64,000 nt of DNA. Origin: Bacteroidales bacterium. GTDB taxonomy: Bacteria > Bacteroidota > Bacteroidia > Bacteroidales > P3. Location of the stretch: positions 56,131 to 120,130 of the forward strand of contig JAGBJI010000012.1 of the NCBI GenBank assembly GCA_017934545.1, in the 5' to 3' direction. The notes under the pieces were generated by a model. It ran no database searches. It had not been told where the DNA came from and worked only from the letters and a program-made list of their open reading frames with translations. Shown here piece after piece: positions 34,876 through 43,276 of this stretch. The position numbers and the translations under genes were made by a program. Within the stretch, counting starts at the first letter, position 1. Every line of letters starts with the position of its first letter.

Positions 34876-35309
34876 CAGTCGGCACTTTCAGAAAAAACTT
34901 TTTCCAATATATCTGTCAAAAATTTAGGACAACGCTGCGGTTTACGCGTTTGTTCGTCTACAAAACACAATTTGTTCCACCCATTACAGTGCAGAACCTT
35001 TTTGCCGTTTTGAACGGAGAAGACTTCGTACTCAAAGTGAATCTTCGCCGTCGGCATACCCTTGACGGTAGTACGGATTATAACATTGTCGTCGTAATGT
35101 GCAGGAACATGGTAACGGGCAAACTGTTCAATCAAAGGCATCATCACTCCCATCTTCTCAATATCGTCGTACGACAATCCGCAGTGTCGCATGGTTTCCT
35201 CGCGTCCTGTTTCGAAAAGACGGAAATAATTGCTGTTATGCACGTAGCCCATCTTATCCGTTTCATAATATTTTATCCTGTAAGGATAATCAAAACTGTA
35301 TTCTTTCAT
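34875..35309 (-). CDS. Acyl-CoA thioesterase, YbgC/4HBT family
   Basis: 144 residues with a hot-dog fold. RIKYYETDKMGYVHNSNYFRLFE has the catalytic Asp of the 4HBT motif (D...G.VHN..Y..). Such enzymes hydrolyse acyl-CoA or acyl-ACP thioesters in the cytoplasm; the substrate is unknown. ATG 35309 was chosen; upstream codons (TTG 35324) overlap the TATATTTG box at 35314-35321. That box ends four bases before the ATG, so the mRNA may be leaderless or nearly so. Convergent with nrdG. Confidence 0.9.
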   Translation of the reverse strand: MKEYSFDYPYRIKYYETDKMGYVHNSNYFRLFETGREETMRHCGLSYDDIEKMGVMMPLIEQFARYHVPAHYDDNVIIRTTVKGMPTAKIHFEYEVFSVQNGKKVLHCNGWNKLCFVDEQTRKPQRCPKFLTDILEKVFSESAD

Positions 35310-35313
35310 GTTG

Positions 35314-35321
35314 CAAATATA
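35314..35321 (-). promoter_or_regulatory. -7 box immediately before the thioesterase start
   Basis: TATATTTG followed by C on the minus strand, four bases from the ATG at 35309. It predicts a leaderless or very short-leader transcript. No TTG at -33. Confidence 0.45.
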
Positions 35322-35386
35322 CAAAAAAAAGACTGACAGTCGTTAAACTGCAGCCTAAGAAAAAGCGATAAAACTTTTCAAAGTTT

Positions 35387-35626
35387 TCAGTACTTAATAT
35401 AACCTTTCTGTAAAGCGTTGTCCAAACAAGCCATTATACCTTTTTTATTTATGGTACGCATGCCTGCTGCACTGACTTTAAGTGTTATCCATGCATCTTC
35501 TTCCGGCACATAGAACCGTTTAACCTGCAAATTAGGGTTAAATTTTCTCTTGGTTTTGATGTTAGAGTGAGAAACTCTGTTACCGTTCTGTGCTCTTTTT
35601 CCCGTTATTTCACAAATTCTTGACAT
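35387..35626 (-). CDS. rpmB: Ribosomal protein bL28
   Basis: 79 residues; MSRICEITGKRAQNGNRVSHSN and the RKFNPNLQ block are typical L28, with the Cys-poor (zinc-free) form. In most Bacteroidota rpmB precedes rpmG and DUF4295; here it stands alone, 18 kb from them, with its own promoter at 35696-35726. The gene is transcribed away from the sensory hydrogenase gene. Confidence 0.97.
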   Translation of the reverse strand: MSRICEITGKRAQNGNRVSHSNIKTKRKFNPNLQVKRFYVPEEDAWITLKVSAAGMRTINKKGIMACLDNALQKGYIKY

Positions 35627-35695
35627 GTCCTTATTTCTTTTTATATTATTATCACTAACCTACATTCCGCTATGCTACACGGAAATTTGAGTTTG

Positions 35696-35726
35696 CAAAA
35701 TTACATACTTTTTTCCAATCTGCCAA
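35696..35726 (-). promoter_or_regulatory. Bacteroidota-type promoter of rpmB
   Basis: On the minus strand TTG (35724-35726), 20 bp, TAATTTTG (35696-35703). Confidence 0.75.
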
Positions 35727-35789
35727 ACAAATTACCGTTTTTTTTATCCTACCGCATTCGGAATTGAATAATTTGTTCTCTGTTTGCAA

Positions 35790-35925
35790 ATCCGTAGATT
35801 CAGAAAACAAATTATTTTGAACCGTCCGAAATACAGTTTTGAACCGTCCGAAACTTACTTTCAGACGGTCTGAAATTAGGTTTTGAACCGTCTGAAAAAA
35901 TTTCTTTTCTGAAAACAACAAAATA
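35790..35925. repeat. 22-bp-phased CCGTCCG array (locus J)
   Basis: Modules at 35822 (CCGTCCG), 35844 (CCGTCCG), 35866 (inverted CGGTCTG) and 35888 (CCGTCTG), exactly 22 bp apart; most read GAACCG before and GAAA after the core. Unlike the other loci the flanks are TTTT before and AAA after. Outside lie CAGAAAACAA (left) and CTGAAAACAA (right). Between divergent rpmB and the sensory hydrogenase gene. Confidence 0.85.
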
Positions 35926-35962
35926 AAGTATGAATAAAATATTCTTTTTTCAGACAAAAAAC

Positions 35963-35993
35963 TTGGCTGATAGCCGAATAAATTGTAATTTTG
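35963..35993 (+). promoter_or_regulatory. Promoter of the sensory hydrogenase gene
   Basis: TTG (35963-35965), 20 bp, TAATTTTG (35986-35993); the leader is about 27 nt to the ATG at 36026. Confidence 0.78.
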
Positions 35994-36025
35994 ACAACGG
36001 AAAATTATTGCAAGCGTAATTTAAA

Positions 36026-37906
36026 ATGGAACAATTGTTAAAATTAGATACCGCAAAGTGTACGGCATGCTACGCCTGTGTGAAAGGTTGTCCCGTCAAG
36101 GCCGTATACATCAACAAAAACAGTATCACCCCCCAAATAAACGAAGAACGTTGCATAGGATGCGGCTCCTGCATGACTGCATGCGGATACGGAGCCATCA
36201 CGCCGCTGGGGCAAATTGAGCAGGTGCAGCAAATGATACTTTCGTCCGACACTGCAGCCATATGCGACCCCTCAATAGCGGGCGAATTCAAGGATATAAG
36301 CGATTACCGTAAGTTTGTCAACATGATAAGGGCGTTGGGATTCAAGTACGTTTGCGAGGTGTCATTCGCCGTTGACGTGATTGCCAAAAGGCAGAGCAGT
36401 ATTATTGCAACACATCAGGGCAAACGTTTCATCACTTCGCATTGCCCCGTTATGACACTGTATACCACTCAATTCCAACCCGAACTTGCGGGCAATATCA
36501 CGCCGTTGGTTTCCCCTTTTGCAGCAATGGCTTGCATTGTACGCAAAAAATACGGCGAAAATCTTAACGTTGTAAGCATTACGCCGTGTTTGGGTGCGAA
36601 AAAAATCAACGCCCGTTTCAAAGGATTGCCGCATATAGACGCATTTTTGTCGTTCAGGGATTTACGGAAAATGTTCAGAACGGCAAACATTAAGGAAGAA
36701 AACATGGAGTTTTCCGATTTTGATTCGCCGTTCGGCAACAAAGGTTCGCTCTATCCTATACCTATGGGTTTTATTGAGTCGTGCGGAGAAGATTTAAGCA
36801 TAACCGAAGGCCGTTTTATCACCGCCGAGGGCAAGCACGACGCATTGGATGCGGTCAACCAATTCGCCCGCGACAGCAAAACCTTGGATTCCAACCTCAA
36901 CGTATACTTTTGCGACGGTTGTTTCATGGCTCCGGGTTGCAGCAAGGGCGACAAATTCATACGCAACGCATTTACAAGGGAATACGCCCGCAAACGTGCG
37001 GCGGGATTAGACCAAAAACGTTGGCAGCAAGACGTAGAGATGTGGAGCAATCAAAGCGAGATGATGCACATCTATACACCCGATTCCAAAAGATTGGCAA
37101 CACCTAACAACCAACAGATAGAAGAAGTTTTTGAACTGTTGGGCAAGGAAGGCTCGGCACGCAGCACCAACTGCAAATCGTGCGGCTACAACACTTGTTT
37201 GGAGTTGGCCGTTGCCATAGCACAGGGCGTTGCGACGGAAAACATGTGCTATTTACATCAAAAACAAGACAATACCAACTATTCCAACAAGTTGAAACTG
37301 ACAACCGAGAACTTGGTATCACTGCAACAACAACACGAAAAAACACTTGAAGAACTTTCCCTGACAAAGACCTCGGACAACGAGTCAAAACAAACCCTGA
37401 CTTCCATGCTTAAACATCTTTACCCTGCCGTTGCTGTGGTTGACAAAGATTTAAAGATATATTTGAGCAACACGGCGTTCATTGACATTTTGGGAGAAGA
37501 GGCAAAGGAAATTGACGAAATAATTCCGGGACTGAAAGGAGCGAACATAAAGACGCTGCTTCCCGACAACATTACGGCACAGATTGAATATGTGATGAAA
37601 AACGGGGAAGAAATCCTGAACAAAGACGTACCTTTGAACGACGAAAAGTTTATAAACGTCAGCATATTCAACCTTGTACCTAAAAAAATGGTGGGCATAA
37701 TAATCCGCAATCTGTTCCGCGGCGAAGACCGTCCCGAAGAAATAATCCACCGTTTGCAAGAAGTGGTAAAACTGAACCTTTTGGACGTTCAGCAAATAGG
37801 CTTTGTGCTTGGCGAAGGTGCGGCAAGAACGGAAAAAATGCTGAACTCAATCATACGTTCATACAAAGAACAAATAGGAAAGAAAGGCGGCGAAGTATGG
37901 AAGTAA
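36026..37906 (+). CDS. Sensory-type [FeFe] hydrogenase-like protein with PAS domain
   Basis: 626 residues: two [4Fe-4S] motifs (CTACYACVKGCPVKA, CIGCGSCMTACGYGA); a divergent H-cluster domain (~residues 75-330) with TSHCPVM, ITPCLGAKK and FCDGCFMAPGCSKG; a [4Fe-4S] domain CKSCGYNTCLELAVAIAQG; a coiled coil (~425-460); and a PAS domain (YPAVAVVDKDLKIYLSNTAF) with a helical tail. In catalytic enzymes the first motif is TSCCPxW: here the proton-relay Cys is His. This is the layout of putative H2-sensing or redox-signalling hydrogenases. No phosphatase or kinase follows; ung overlaps the end by 10 bp. A role in controlling hydrogenase genes is inference. Confidence 0.88.
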   Translation: MEQLLKLDTAKCTACYACVKGCPVKAVYINKNSITPQINEERCIGCGSCMTACGYGAITPLGQIEQVQQMILSSDTAAICDPSIAGEFKDISDYRKFVNMIRALGFKYVCEVSFAVDVIAKRQSSIIATHQGKRFITSHCPVMTLYTTQFQPELAGNITPLVSPFAAMACIVRKKYGENLNVVSITPCLGAKKINARFKGLPHIDAFLSFRDLRKMFRTANIKEENMEFSDFDSPFGNKGSLYPIPMGFIESCGEDLSITEGRFITAEGKHDALDAVNQFARDSKTLDSNLNVYFCDGCFMAPGCSKGDKFIRNAFTREYARKRAAGLDQKRWQQDVEMWSNQSEMMHIYTPDSKRLATPNNQQIEEVFELLGKEGSARSTNCKSCGYNTCLELAVAIAQGVATENMCYLHQKQDNTNYSNKLKLTTENLVSLQQQHEKTLEELSLTKTSDNESKQTLTSMLKHLYPAVAVVDKDLKIYLSNTAFIDILGEEAKEIDEIIPGLKGANIKTLLPDNITAQIEYVMKNGEEILNKDVPLNDEKFINVSIFNLVPKKMVGIIIRNLFRGEDRPEEIIHRLQEVVKLNLLDVQQIGFVLGEGAARTEKMLNSIIRSYKEQIGKKGGEVWK

Positions 37907-38559
37907 GAATAGAACCTTCGTGGAAGACACTATTGCAAGAGGAATTCAACAAACTTTATTTTGAAGAGTTGGTCGGTTTTGTCAAAAAGGAATATGAACA
38001 AGGCACGGTATATCCCAAAGCGGGCAATATATTCAAAGCGTTCAACCTATGCCCTTTTGACAAAGTCAAAGCCGTCATCTTGGGCCAAGACCCGTACCAC
38101 GAACCCAATCAAGCACAGGGTCTGTGCTTTTCCGTTCCCGCAGGAGTGAGAATTCCTCCGTCTTTAGTCAATATTTACAAAGAGATACAATCCGACATCG
38201 GTACACCTCCCGCCGCCGAAGGCGATTTGACACGGTGGGCAAGCCAAGGCGTATTGCTTTTAAACGCAACCCTTACCGTTCAGGCACACAAAGCGGGTTC
38301 GCATCAGGGCAAAGGTTGGGAAACATTCACCGATGCGGTTATCAAAACCATAAGCCAGGAAAAACAAAATATAGTCTTTTTGTTGTGGGGAGCGTATGCA
38401 ATAAAAAAATCAGCACTTATTGACCAAAGCAAACACCTTGTTCTGACTTCACCCCACCCCTCGCCTCTTTCGGCTCACAGAGGATTTTTCGGCAACCGCC
38501 ATTTCTCACGCACCAATGCTTATCTTACCTCAACAGGTCAGCAACCTATCGTATGGTAA
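37897..38559 (+). CDS. ung: Uracil-DNA glycosylase, family 1
   Basis: 220 residues. Water-activating motif GQDPYHEPNQAQGLCFSV, LLLNATLTV (uracil recognition Asn) and the minor-groove loop HPSPLSAHRGFFGNRHFS are all intact; the C-terminus PIVW follows the usual PIDW. It removes uracil from DNA to start base-excision repair. It overlaps the sensory hydrogenase gene by 10 bp and is probably translationally coupled. Convergent with rnhB, 16 bp away. Confidence 0.97.
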   Translation: MEVRIEPSWKTLLQEEFNKLYFEELVGFVKKEYEQGTVYPKAGNIFKAFNLCPFDKVKAVILGQDPYHEPNQAQGLCFSVPAGVRIPPSLVNIYKEIQSDIGTPPAAEGDLTRWASQGVLLLNATLTVQAHKAGSHQGKGWETFTDAVIKTISQEKQNIVFLLWGAYAIKKSALIDQSKHLVLTSPHPSPLSAHRGFFGNRHFSRTNAYLTSTGQQPIVW

Positions 38560-38575
38560 AGACATTTGATGCGGA

Positions 38576-39169
38576 TTAAAACAAGGTAGCTTCTTTTAAC
38601 AAGGTAAAACTTTTGCGGTGATAAGGGGTTATGCCGTATTTTTCTATTGCCTGACGGTGGTCTTTGGTAGGATAGCCTTTGTTTTTCCGCCAATTGTACT
38701 GCGGATACAGTCTGTCCAACTCTTCCATTGCAGCATCACGGTAAGTTTTTGCCAATACGGAGGCTGCGGCTATTGACATAAAAGTGGCATCTCCTTTAAC
38801 TATTGTTTTAAAAGCAATACCCGTGTCGGTATAAAAACGGTTGCCGTCAACCAACAGAAACTCGGGGCGGACGGAAAGTTGTTTTACCGCCCTGTTCATA
38901 GCAAGTATTGAAGCGTGAAGTATATTCAATCTGTCTATTTCTTCATTGGTTGCAAAGGCTACGGCATAGGCAACGGCATTGCTCTCAATGGTTGCCCTCA
39001 AACGCTGACGTTTCTTTTCCGACAGTTGTTTGGAATCGTTCAACTCCGAATCCTTGAAATCAAAAGGCAATATAACGGCTGCAGCACAGACTCCGCCGCT
39101 TAAACAACCTCTTCCCGCTTCGTCTGTGCCGCACTCTGTCACGCCTATATTTAAATACGGCTTGAGCAA
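38576..39169 (-). CDS. rnhB: Ribonuclease HII
   Basis: 197 residues. GTDEAGRGCLSGGV supplies the DEAGRG active-site Asp-Glu, LNDSKQLSEKKRQRL is the second motif, LLVDGN and KGDATFMSIAAASVLAKTYRD the remaining carboxylates. It cleaves RNA in DNA duplexes, including single ribonucleotides. It lies 18 bp after purQ on the same strand. Confidence 0.96.
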   Translation of the reverse strand: MLKPYLNIGVTECGTDEAGRGCLSGGVCAAAVILPFDFKDSELNDSKQLSEKKRQRLRATIESNAVAYAVAFATNEEIDRLNILHASILAMNRAVKQLSVRPEFLLVDGNRFYTDTGIAFKTIVKGDATFMSIAAASVLAKTYRDAAMEELDRLYPQYNWRKNKGYPTKDHRQAIEKYGITPYHRKSFTLLKEATLF

Positions 39170-39187
39170 CTTTTTATTTAATAGTAA

Positions 39188-39880
39188 TTATTTTACGAAA
39201 TTTTTAATCACGGAGTCAAACAAAGCCTTTCCGTCAGTGTTTCCCAACTCCGAATCGGAACATCTTTCGGGGTGAGGCATCATTCCGAACACATTTTTTT
39301 GTTTGTTTGTTATTCCCGCAATGTTTTCCACGCTTCCGTTAGGGTTGGATTGTTCGGATATTACGCCGTTTTCATCGCAGTAACGGAACAAAACCTGCTC
39401 ATTATCGTTCAGTTTTTTCAACGTATCTTCATAAGCAAAATATCTTCCTTCGCCGTGTGCAATCGGAATATTCATAGGTTGTCCGACTGTAACGTCTTTT
39501 GTAAATATTGCAGTGTTGGTTTGTGGGGTTATGAACTGATTTTTGCATATAAATTTACGGTTGTTATTGTGCATAAGCGTACCTTCCAACAAACCGCTTT
39601 CGCAAAGAATCTGAAAACCGTTGCATACACCCAAAACATAACCGCCTTTGTTTGCAAAATCTATAACGGATTTCATTATAGGGGACAGTTTTGCTATCGC
39701 TCCGCTGCGAAGATAATCACCGTAAGAGAATCCTCCCGGAAGTATAATCATGTCGCACGATTGTAAATCGCTTTCTTTGTGCCATAAAGCCACGACTTCC
39801 TGCTTTTCTATGTTACGCAAAACATATATCATGTCGTGGTCACAGTTTGAACCGGGAAATACTACAACTCCGAATTTCAT
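39188..39880 (-). CDS. purQ: Phosphoribosylformylglycinamidine synthase, glutaminase subunit PurQ
   Basis: 230 residues, a class I glutamine amidotransferase: FPGSNCDHDMIYVLR at the N-terminus, LPGGFSYGDYLRSGAIA, nucleophile GVCNGFQILCE and catalytic MPHPERC. It supplies ammonia for the fourth step of purine synthesis to a separate PurL. Many Bacteroidota have one long PurL with this domain fused; a free PurQ implies the small PurL plus PurS type. First gene of a purQ-rnhB pair; a -7 box (TAATTTTG, 39912-39919, minus) precedes it. Confidence 0.95.
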   Translation of the reverse strand: MKFGVVVFPGSNCDHDMIYVLRNIEKQEVVALWHKESDLQSCDMIILPGGFSYGDYLRSGAIAKLSPIMKSVIDFANKGGYVLGVCNGFQILCESGLLEGTLMHNNNRKFICKNQFITPQTNTAIFTKDVTVGQPMNIPIAHGEGRYFAYEDTLKKLNDNEQVLFRYCDENGVISEQSNPNGSVENIAGITNKQKNVFGMMPHPERCSDSELGNTDGKALFDSVIKNFVK

Positions 39881-39939
39881 TTTATAAGTCTTTTTTATGT
39901 ATTTATATTTGCAAAATTACAAAAACTTTTCTTAAGACA

Positions 39940-40956
39940 TTATTTTTTGTCAAGTTTTTGTTGCCATTGCCATGCCGAAAGAGTCATTGAGTTGATGTCT
40001 TCCTGTGCTTTCCAACCCAATTCTCGCTCTGCAAAAGAGGTATCCGCCCATATCTGAATTATATCTCCCGCACGCCGCGGGGCAAAACTCCAATTCAACT
40101 TGACACCCGTACTTTTTTCAAACGAATTAATGACTTCCAACACCGAATAACCGTGACCCGTTCCGATGTTAAAGAACTCCAATTTCTCTTTATTCTTCTT
40201 TTCAACCATGCGTTTTAACGCAACGACGTGGGCTTTTGCCAAATCAACCACGTGGATATAATCCCTGATGCATGTACCGTCGGGTGTAGGGTAATCACTT
40301 CCGAAAACTTTCAGTTCTTTTCTTATTCCCGCCGCCGTTTGAGTGATAAACGGCACCAAATTGTTAGGCACTCCGTTGGGCAATTCGCCTATCAACGCCG
40401 AAGCGTGGGCTCCTATCGGATTGAAATACCGCAATGCTATTGCATTTATGTCCGTTGACGCAGTTATAAAGGCAAGCATTTGTTCGGCAATCTGCTTTGT
40501 ATGACCGTAAGGCGAGGTTGCATCCTTTACAGGCGACGTTTCCTTGATAGGCAACGCCTCAGGCTCGCCGTAAACGGTGCATGAAGACGACTGAACGAAG
40601 TATTTTATTCCGTGCTTTTGCATATTTTCTATCACATTGAGTATAATTCCGAGATTGTTTTTATAATACATCACTGGTTTTTCCATACTCTCGCCGACGG
40701 CTTTTGATGCTGCAAAATTTATCACACCCTCTATTCCCTGAAACTCTTCAAAAACTTTGCTGCATTGACCGTTGTCACTCAAATCCGATTGGATAAACTC
40801 TGGTTTTTTGCCCGTTATACGCTCTATTCTGTCAATTACCACTTGGTTTGAGTTGGATAAATTGTCCGCAATGAGTACATCAAAACCCGCATTTTGTAAT
40901 TCCACGCAAGTATGGCTGCCTATGTATCCGCAGCCTCCCGTAATTAATATCTTCAT
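39940..40956 (-). CDS. galE: UDP-glucose 4-epimerase
   Basis: 338 residues, short-chain dehydrogenase fold: NAD-binding GGCGYIGSHTCVEL at the N-terminus, catalytic Ser in SSSCTVYG and YxxxK in SPYGHTK, substrate-binding LRYFNPIGAHASALIGE and GDGTCIRDYIHVVDLA-like DGTCIRDYIHVVDLAKAHV. It interconverts UDP-glucose and UDP-galactose for glycan synthesis or galactose use. It stands alone with no clear promoter match upstream. Confidence 0.95.
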   Translation of the reverse strand: MKILITGGCGYIGSHTCVELQNAGFDVLIADNLSNSNQVVIDRIERITGKKPEFIQSDLSDNGQCSKVFEEFQGIEGVINFAASKAVGESMEKPVMYYKNNLGIILNVIENMQKHGIKYFVQSSSCTVYGEPEALPIKETSPVKDATSPYGHTKQIAEQMLAFITASTDINAIALRYFNPIGAHASALIGELPNGVPNNLVPFITQTAAGIRKELKVFGSDYPTPDGTCIRDYIHVVDLAKAHVVALKRMVEKKNKEKLEFFNIGTGHGYSVLEVINSFEKSTGVKLNWSFAPRRAGDIIQIWADTSFAERELGWKAQEDINSMTLSAWQWQQKLDKK

Positions 40957-41255
40957 TCGTTGTTTTGTTTTATTATTCGGTTAAATAACGCCCGCTATAT
41001 ATAATATATTGTACGGCAAACGTCTTTTCATGTCCTTTTTTACATACAAATCCAAAATAAAACGCCGGAAAAACACAGTAAAACGTCGGAATATACGTCG
41101 GATTTACAGATATTTCATAATAAAAATGCGTTAATTCCATATTTTTATATCAATGTATCACATTTATTTGTAATTTTGCAAACCGATTTAACACAGTTAA
41201 ATCACAGAAAACAACCAATAAGCGACAAACTTAACCCGAAATAAAACACCAAACG
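40957..41255. other. Divergent intergenic region with degenerate modules
   Basis: 299 bp between galE and a PLP decarboxylase. CGCCGG (41063), CGTCGG (41084) and CGTCGG (41096) within A-rich sequence look like decayed array modules. A -7 box TAATTTTG followed by C (41171-41178) probably belongs to the plus-strand gene. No RNA gene seen. Confidence 0.5.
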
Positions 41256-42653
41256 ATGAAAAACAAATACATAGACCTGATTGAGCAAACTTTTGAGTTC
41301 CCTCAAGACGAATTTTCCGTAGAAGACGAAGAACTGAACTTCCATGATATTCCGTTGATGGACATAATCAAGCAATACGGAACGCCGCTTAAAATCACTT
41401 ATCTACCCAAAATTTCTTCCCAAATACAGAAAGGCAAACGTTTGTTCAACGTTGCACGGGCAAAAGTAGACTACAAAGGAACGTACAACTACTGTTACTG
41501 CACAAAATCTTCGCATTTTGAATTCGTTTTGAACGAAGTTTTAAAGAACGATGTCAACCTTGAAACCTCTTCGGCGTTTGATATCAACATCATAGAGGAG
41601 TTATACAACCAAGGAAAGATAACAAAACAACAGTTTATCATCTGCAACGGCTTCAAACGTCCGCAATATATTGAAAATATCGGCAGTTTAATTGACAACG
41701 GATTCTGCAATATCATCCCTGTAATTGACAATATAGAAGAGTTGGATGCCATGAACGAGCGGGTAAACAACAAATGCAACGTAGGAATCCGCATTGCAAC
41801 CGAAGAAGCTCCCCAGTTTGACTTCTACACCTCCCGTTTGGGCATACGATACAACGAAATTCTTGACTTTTATAAGTCAAAAATCCAAAACAACAAGAAG
41901 TTTAAACTGAAAATGCTGCATTTTTTCATCAACACAGGCATAAAAGACACCGCTTACTATTGGAGTGAGCTGGGAAAATGCGTCAATGTATACTGCGAAC
42001 TGAAGAAAATAGCACCGCATTTGGACAGTTTGAACATCGGAGGCGGCTTTCCTATAAAGAATTCGCTCGGTTTTGAATACGATTACGAGTACATGGCGGA
42101 AGAAATACTTGCACAGATAAAAGACATATGCAACAAAAACGGAATAGAAGAGCCGAACATATTCACCGAATTCGGTTCTTTCACCGTAGGGGAGAGCGGT
42201 TGCATACTTTATTCCATCATTGACCAAAAAAGACAGAACGACCGCGAGCTTTGGTACATGATTGACTCGTCGTTTATCACCACTTTGCCCGACACATGGG
42301 GCATTGGTCAGCGTTTTATATTGCTTCCGGTCAACAAATGGAACAATGAATACGGCAGAGTATTCCTCGGCGGGCTTACCTGCGACTCGCAGGACTACTA
42401 TTCGGCCGAAACCCACTCCAACGCAATCTTTTTGCCCAAATTTGCAAACGATGACAGCGAACCGTTGTACATTGGCTTCTTCCACACGGGTGCATACCAA
42501 GAGTCGCTGGCGGGTTACGGCGGAATACAACACTGTTTGATACCGCAACCTAAGCATGTCATCCTTGACAAAGACAGCGACGGCGAATGGACGACAAAAC
42601 TTTTCGCCAAAGAACAGTCGCATAAATCCATGTTAAAGATATTAGGATACTGA
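41256..42653 (+). CDS. PLP-dependent arginine/diamino acid decarboxylase, alanine racemase fold
   Basis: 465 residues of the group IV (Orn/DAP/Arg) decarboxylase family. The Lys of NYCYCTKSSHFEFVL is the likely PLP-binding residue; LNIGGGFPIKN is the glycine loop binding the phosphate, EFGSFTVGESGCIL the next block, and GGLTCDSQDYYS the Cys-Asp pair at the dimer active site. Bacteroidota homologues of this length are usually called arginine decarboxylase (agmatine and spermidine synthesis), shorter than the ~630-residue SpeA; the substrate is not certain from sequence. It is monocistronic with a very long repeat-filled region behind it. Confidence 0.82.
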   Translation: MKNKYIDLIEQTFEFPQDEFSVEDEELNFHDIPLMDIIKQYGTPLKITYLPKISSQIQKGKRLFNVARAKVDYKGTYNYCYCTKSSHFEFVLNEVLKNDVNLETSSAFDINIIEELYNQGKITKQQFIICNGFKRPQYIENIGSLIDNGFCNIIPVIDNIEELDAMNERVNNKCNVGIRIATEEAPQFDFYTSRLGIRYNEILDFYKSKIQNNKKFKLKMLHFFINTGIKDTAYYWSELGKCVNVYCELKKIAPHLDSLNIGGGFPIKNSLGFEYDYEYMAEEILAQIKDICNKNGIEEPNIFTEFGSFTVGESGCILYSIIDQKRQNDRELWYMIDSSFITTLPDTWGIGQRFILLPVNKWNNEYGRVFLGGLTCDSQDYYSAETHSNAIFLPKFANDDSEPLYIGFFHTGAYQESLAGYGGIQHCLIPQPKHVILDKDSDGEWTTKLFAKEQSHKSMLKILGY

Positions 42654-42727
42654 TTTTACGGCACACCGCCCGCAAAATCCTGCGGTTTTATCCGCAAAAA
42701 CCGCAACAAAATCTCATTTTTTACTGA

Positions 42728-42752
42728 TATACATATATTATATATAGGTATA
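42728..42752. repeat. Dispersed ATATA palindrome, copy 3
   Basis: Near-palindrome beginning TATACAT and ending GGTATA around alternating TA. Confidence 0.8.
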
Positions 42753-42811
42753 TCAGTATTTTTCTTTTTTTATACATGCACAATATATAGGTACAAAATA
42801 AAAATCCGCCC

Positions 42812-42837
42812 GTATACATATATTATATATAGGTATA
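42812..42837. repeat. Dispersed ATATA palindrome, copy 4
   Basis: Almost identical to the copy at 42728, about 84 bp further on, same orientation. Confidence 0.8.
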
Positions 42838-42854
42838 AATCAGAAATTCCACAG

Positions 42855-42877
42855 TATACATCTATTATATATAGGTG
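42855..42877. repeat. Dispersed ATATA palindrome, copy 5
   Basis: Variant with TATACATCTA at the left and AGGTGCA at the right; ~43 bp after the previous copy. Confidence 0.75.
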
Positions 42878-42896
42878 CAAAACCGAAAAACCGCAG

Positions 42897-42921
42897 TATA
42901 CATATATTATATATAGGTATA
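42897..42921. repeat. Dispersed ATATA palindrome, copy 6
   Basis: Full copy, ~42 bp after the variant at 42855; the last three copies therefore recur at 42-43 bp (twice the 21-bp module length). Confidence 0.8.
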
Positions 42922-42955
42922 AAGAAGAAAAATCTCAATATAAAAAATAAAAAAA

Positions 42956-43276
42956 GGCGGATAACAATAAAAAAAAGGCCGAATAAAATCAGTAAAACGC
43001 CCAATATTTTCTGTCAAACGCCGTTCTAACTTCAGAAAGTGTCGCTTTTCTATATAAAAAGCGACAACTTTCTTTTGAAAAGTGTCACTTTTCGTTAAAA
43101 AAGTGACACTTTTTTGAAGAAAAGTGACACTTTTTGATTAAAAAGTGACACTTTCTTGAATAAAAGCGACACTTTTTATATGAAAAGGTGTCACTTTCTG
43201 AACTTTATCGGGCGTTTGAAGGAAAATATCGGGCGTTTTTTCAAATTTATTCGGCCTTTTACTGATTTTATTCGGC
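42956..43276. repeat. 16-module mirror-symmetric array, heptamer GTGACAC (locus G)
   Basis: Eight heptamers start at 43039 (GTGTCGC), 43061 (GCGACAA), 43082 (GTGTCAC), 43103, 43124 and 43145 (GTGACAC), 43166 (GCGACAC) and 43188 (GTGTCAC): steps 22,21,21,21,21,21,22, identical to locus F. Left boxes GGCG 42956, GCCG 42977, GCCC 42998 and GCCG 43019 mirror right boxes CGGC 43273, CGGC 43252, GGGC 43231 and GGGC 43210 (paired positions sum to 86232). Left-flank sequence (GCCGAATAAAATCAG, then AAAACGCCC) matches locus F. The decarboxylase and queE converge on it. Confidence 0.92.

Larger units (their letters stand above)
42654..42955. other. Gene-free region with ATATA palindromes
   Basis: After the decarboxylase stop there are four full copies of the ATATA palindrome (listed separately) and a partial copy near 42780-42793. 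No gene. Confidence 0.7.
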
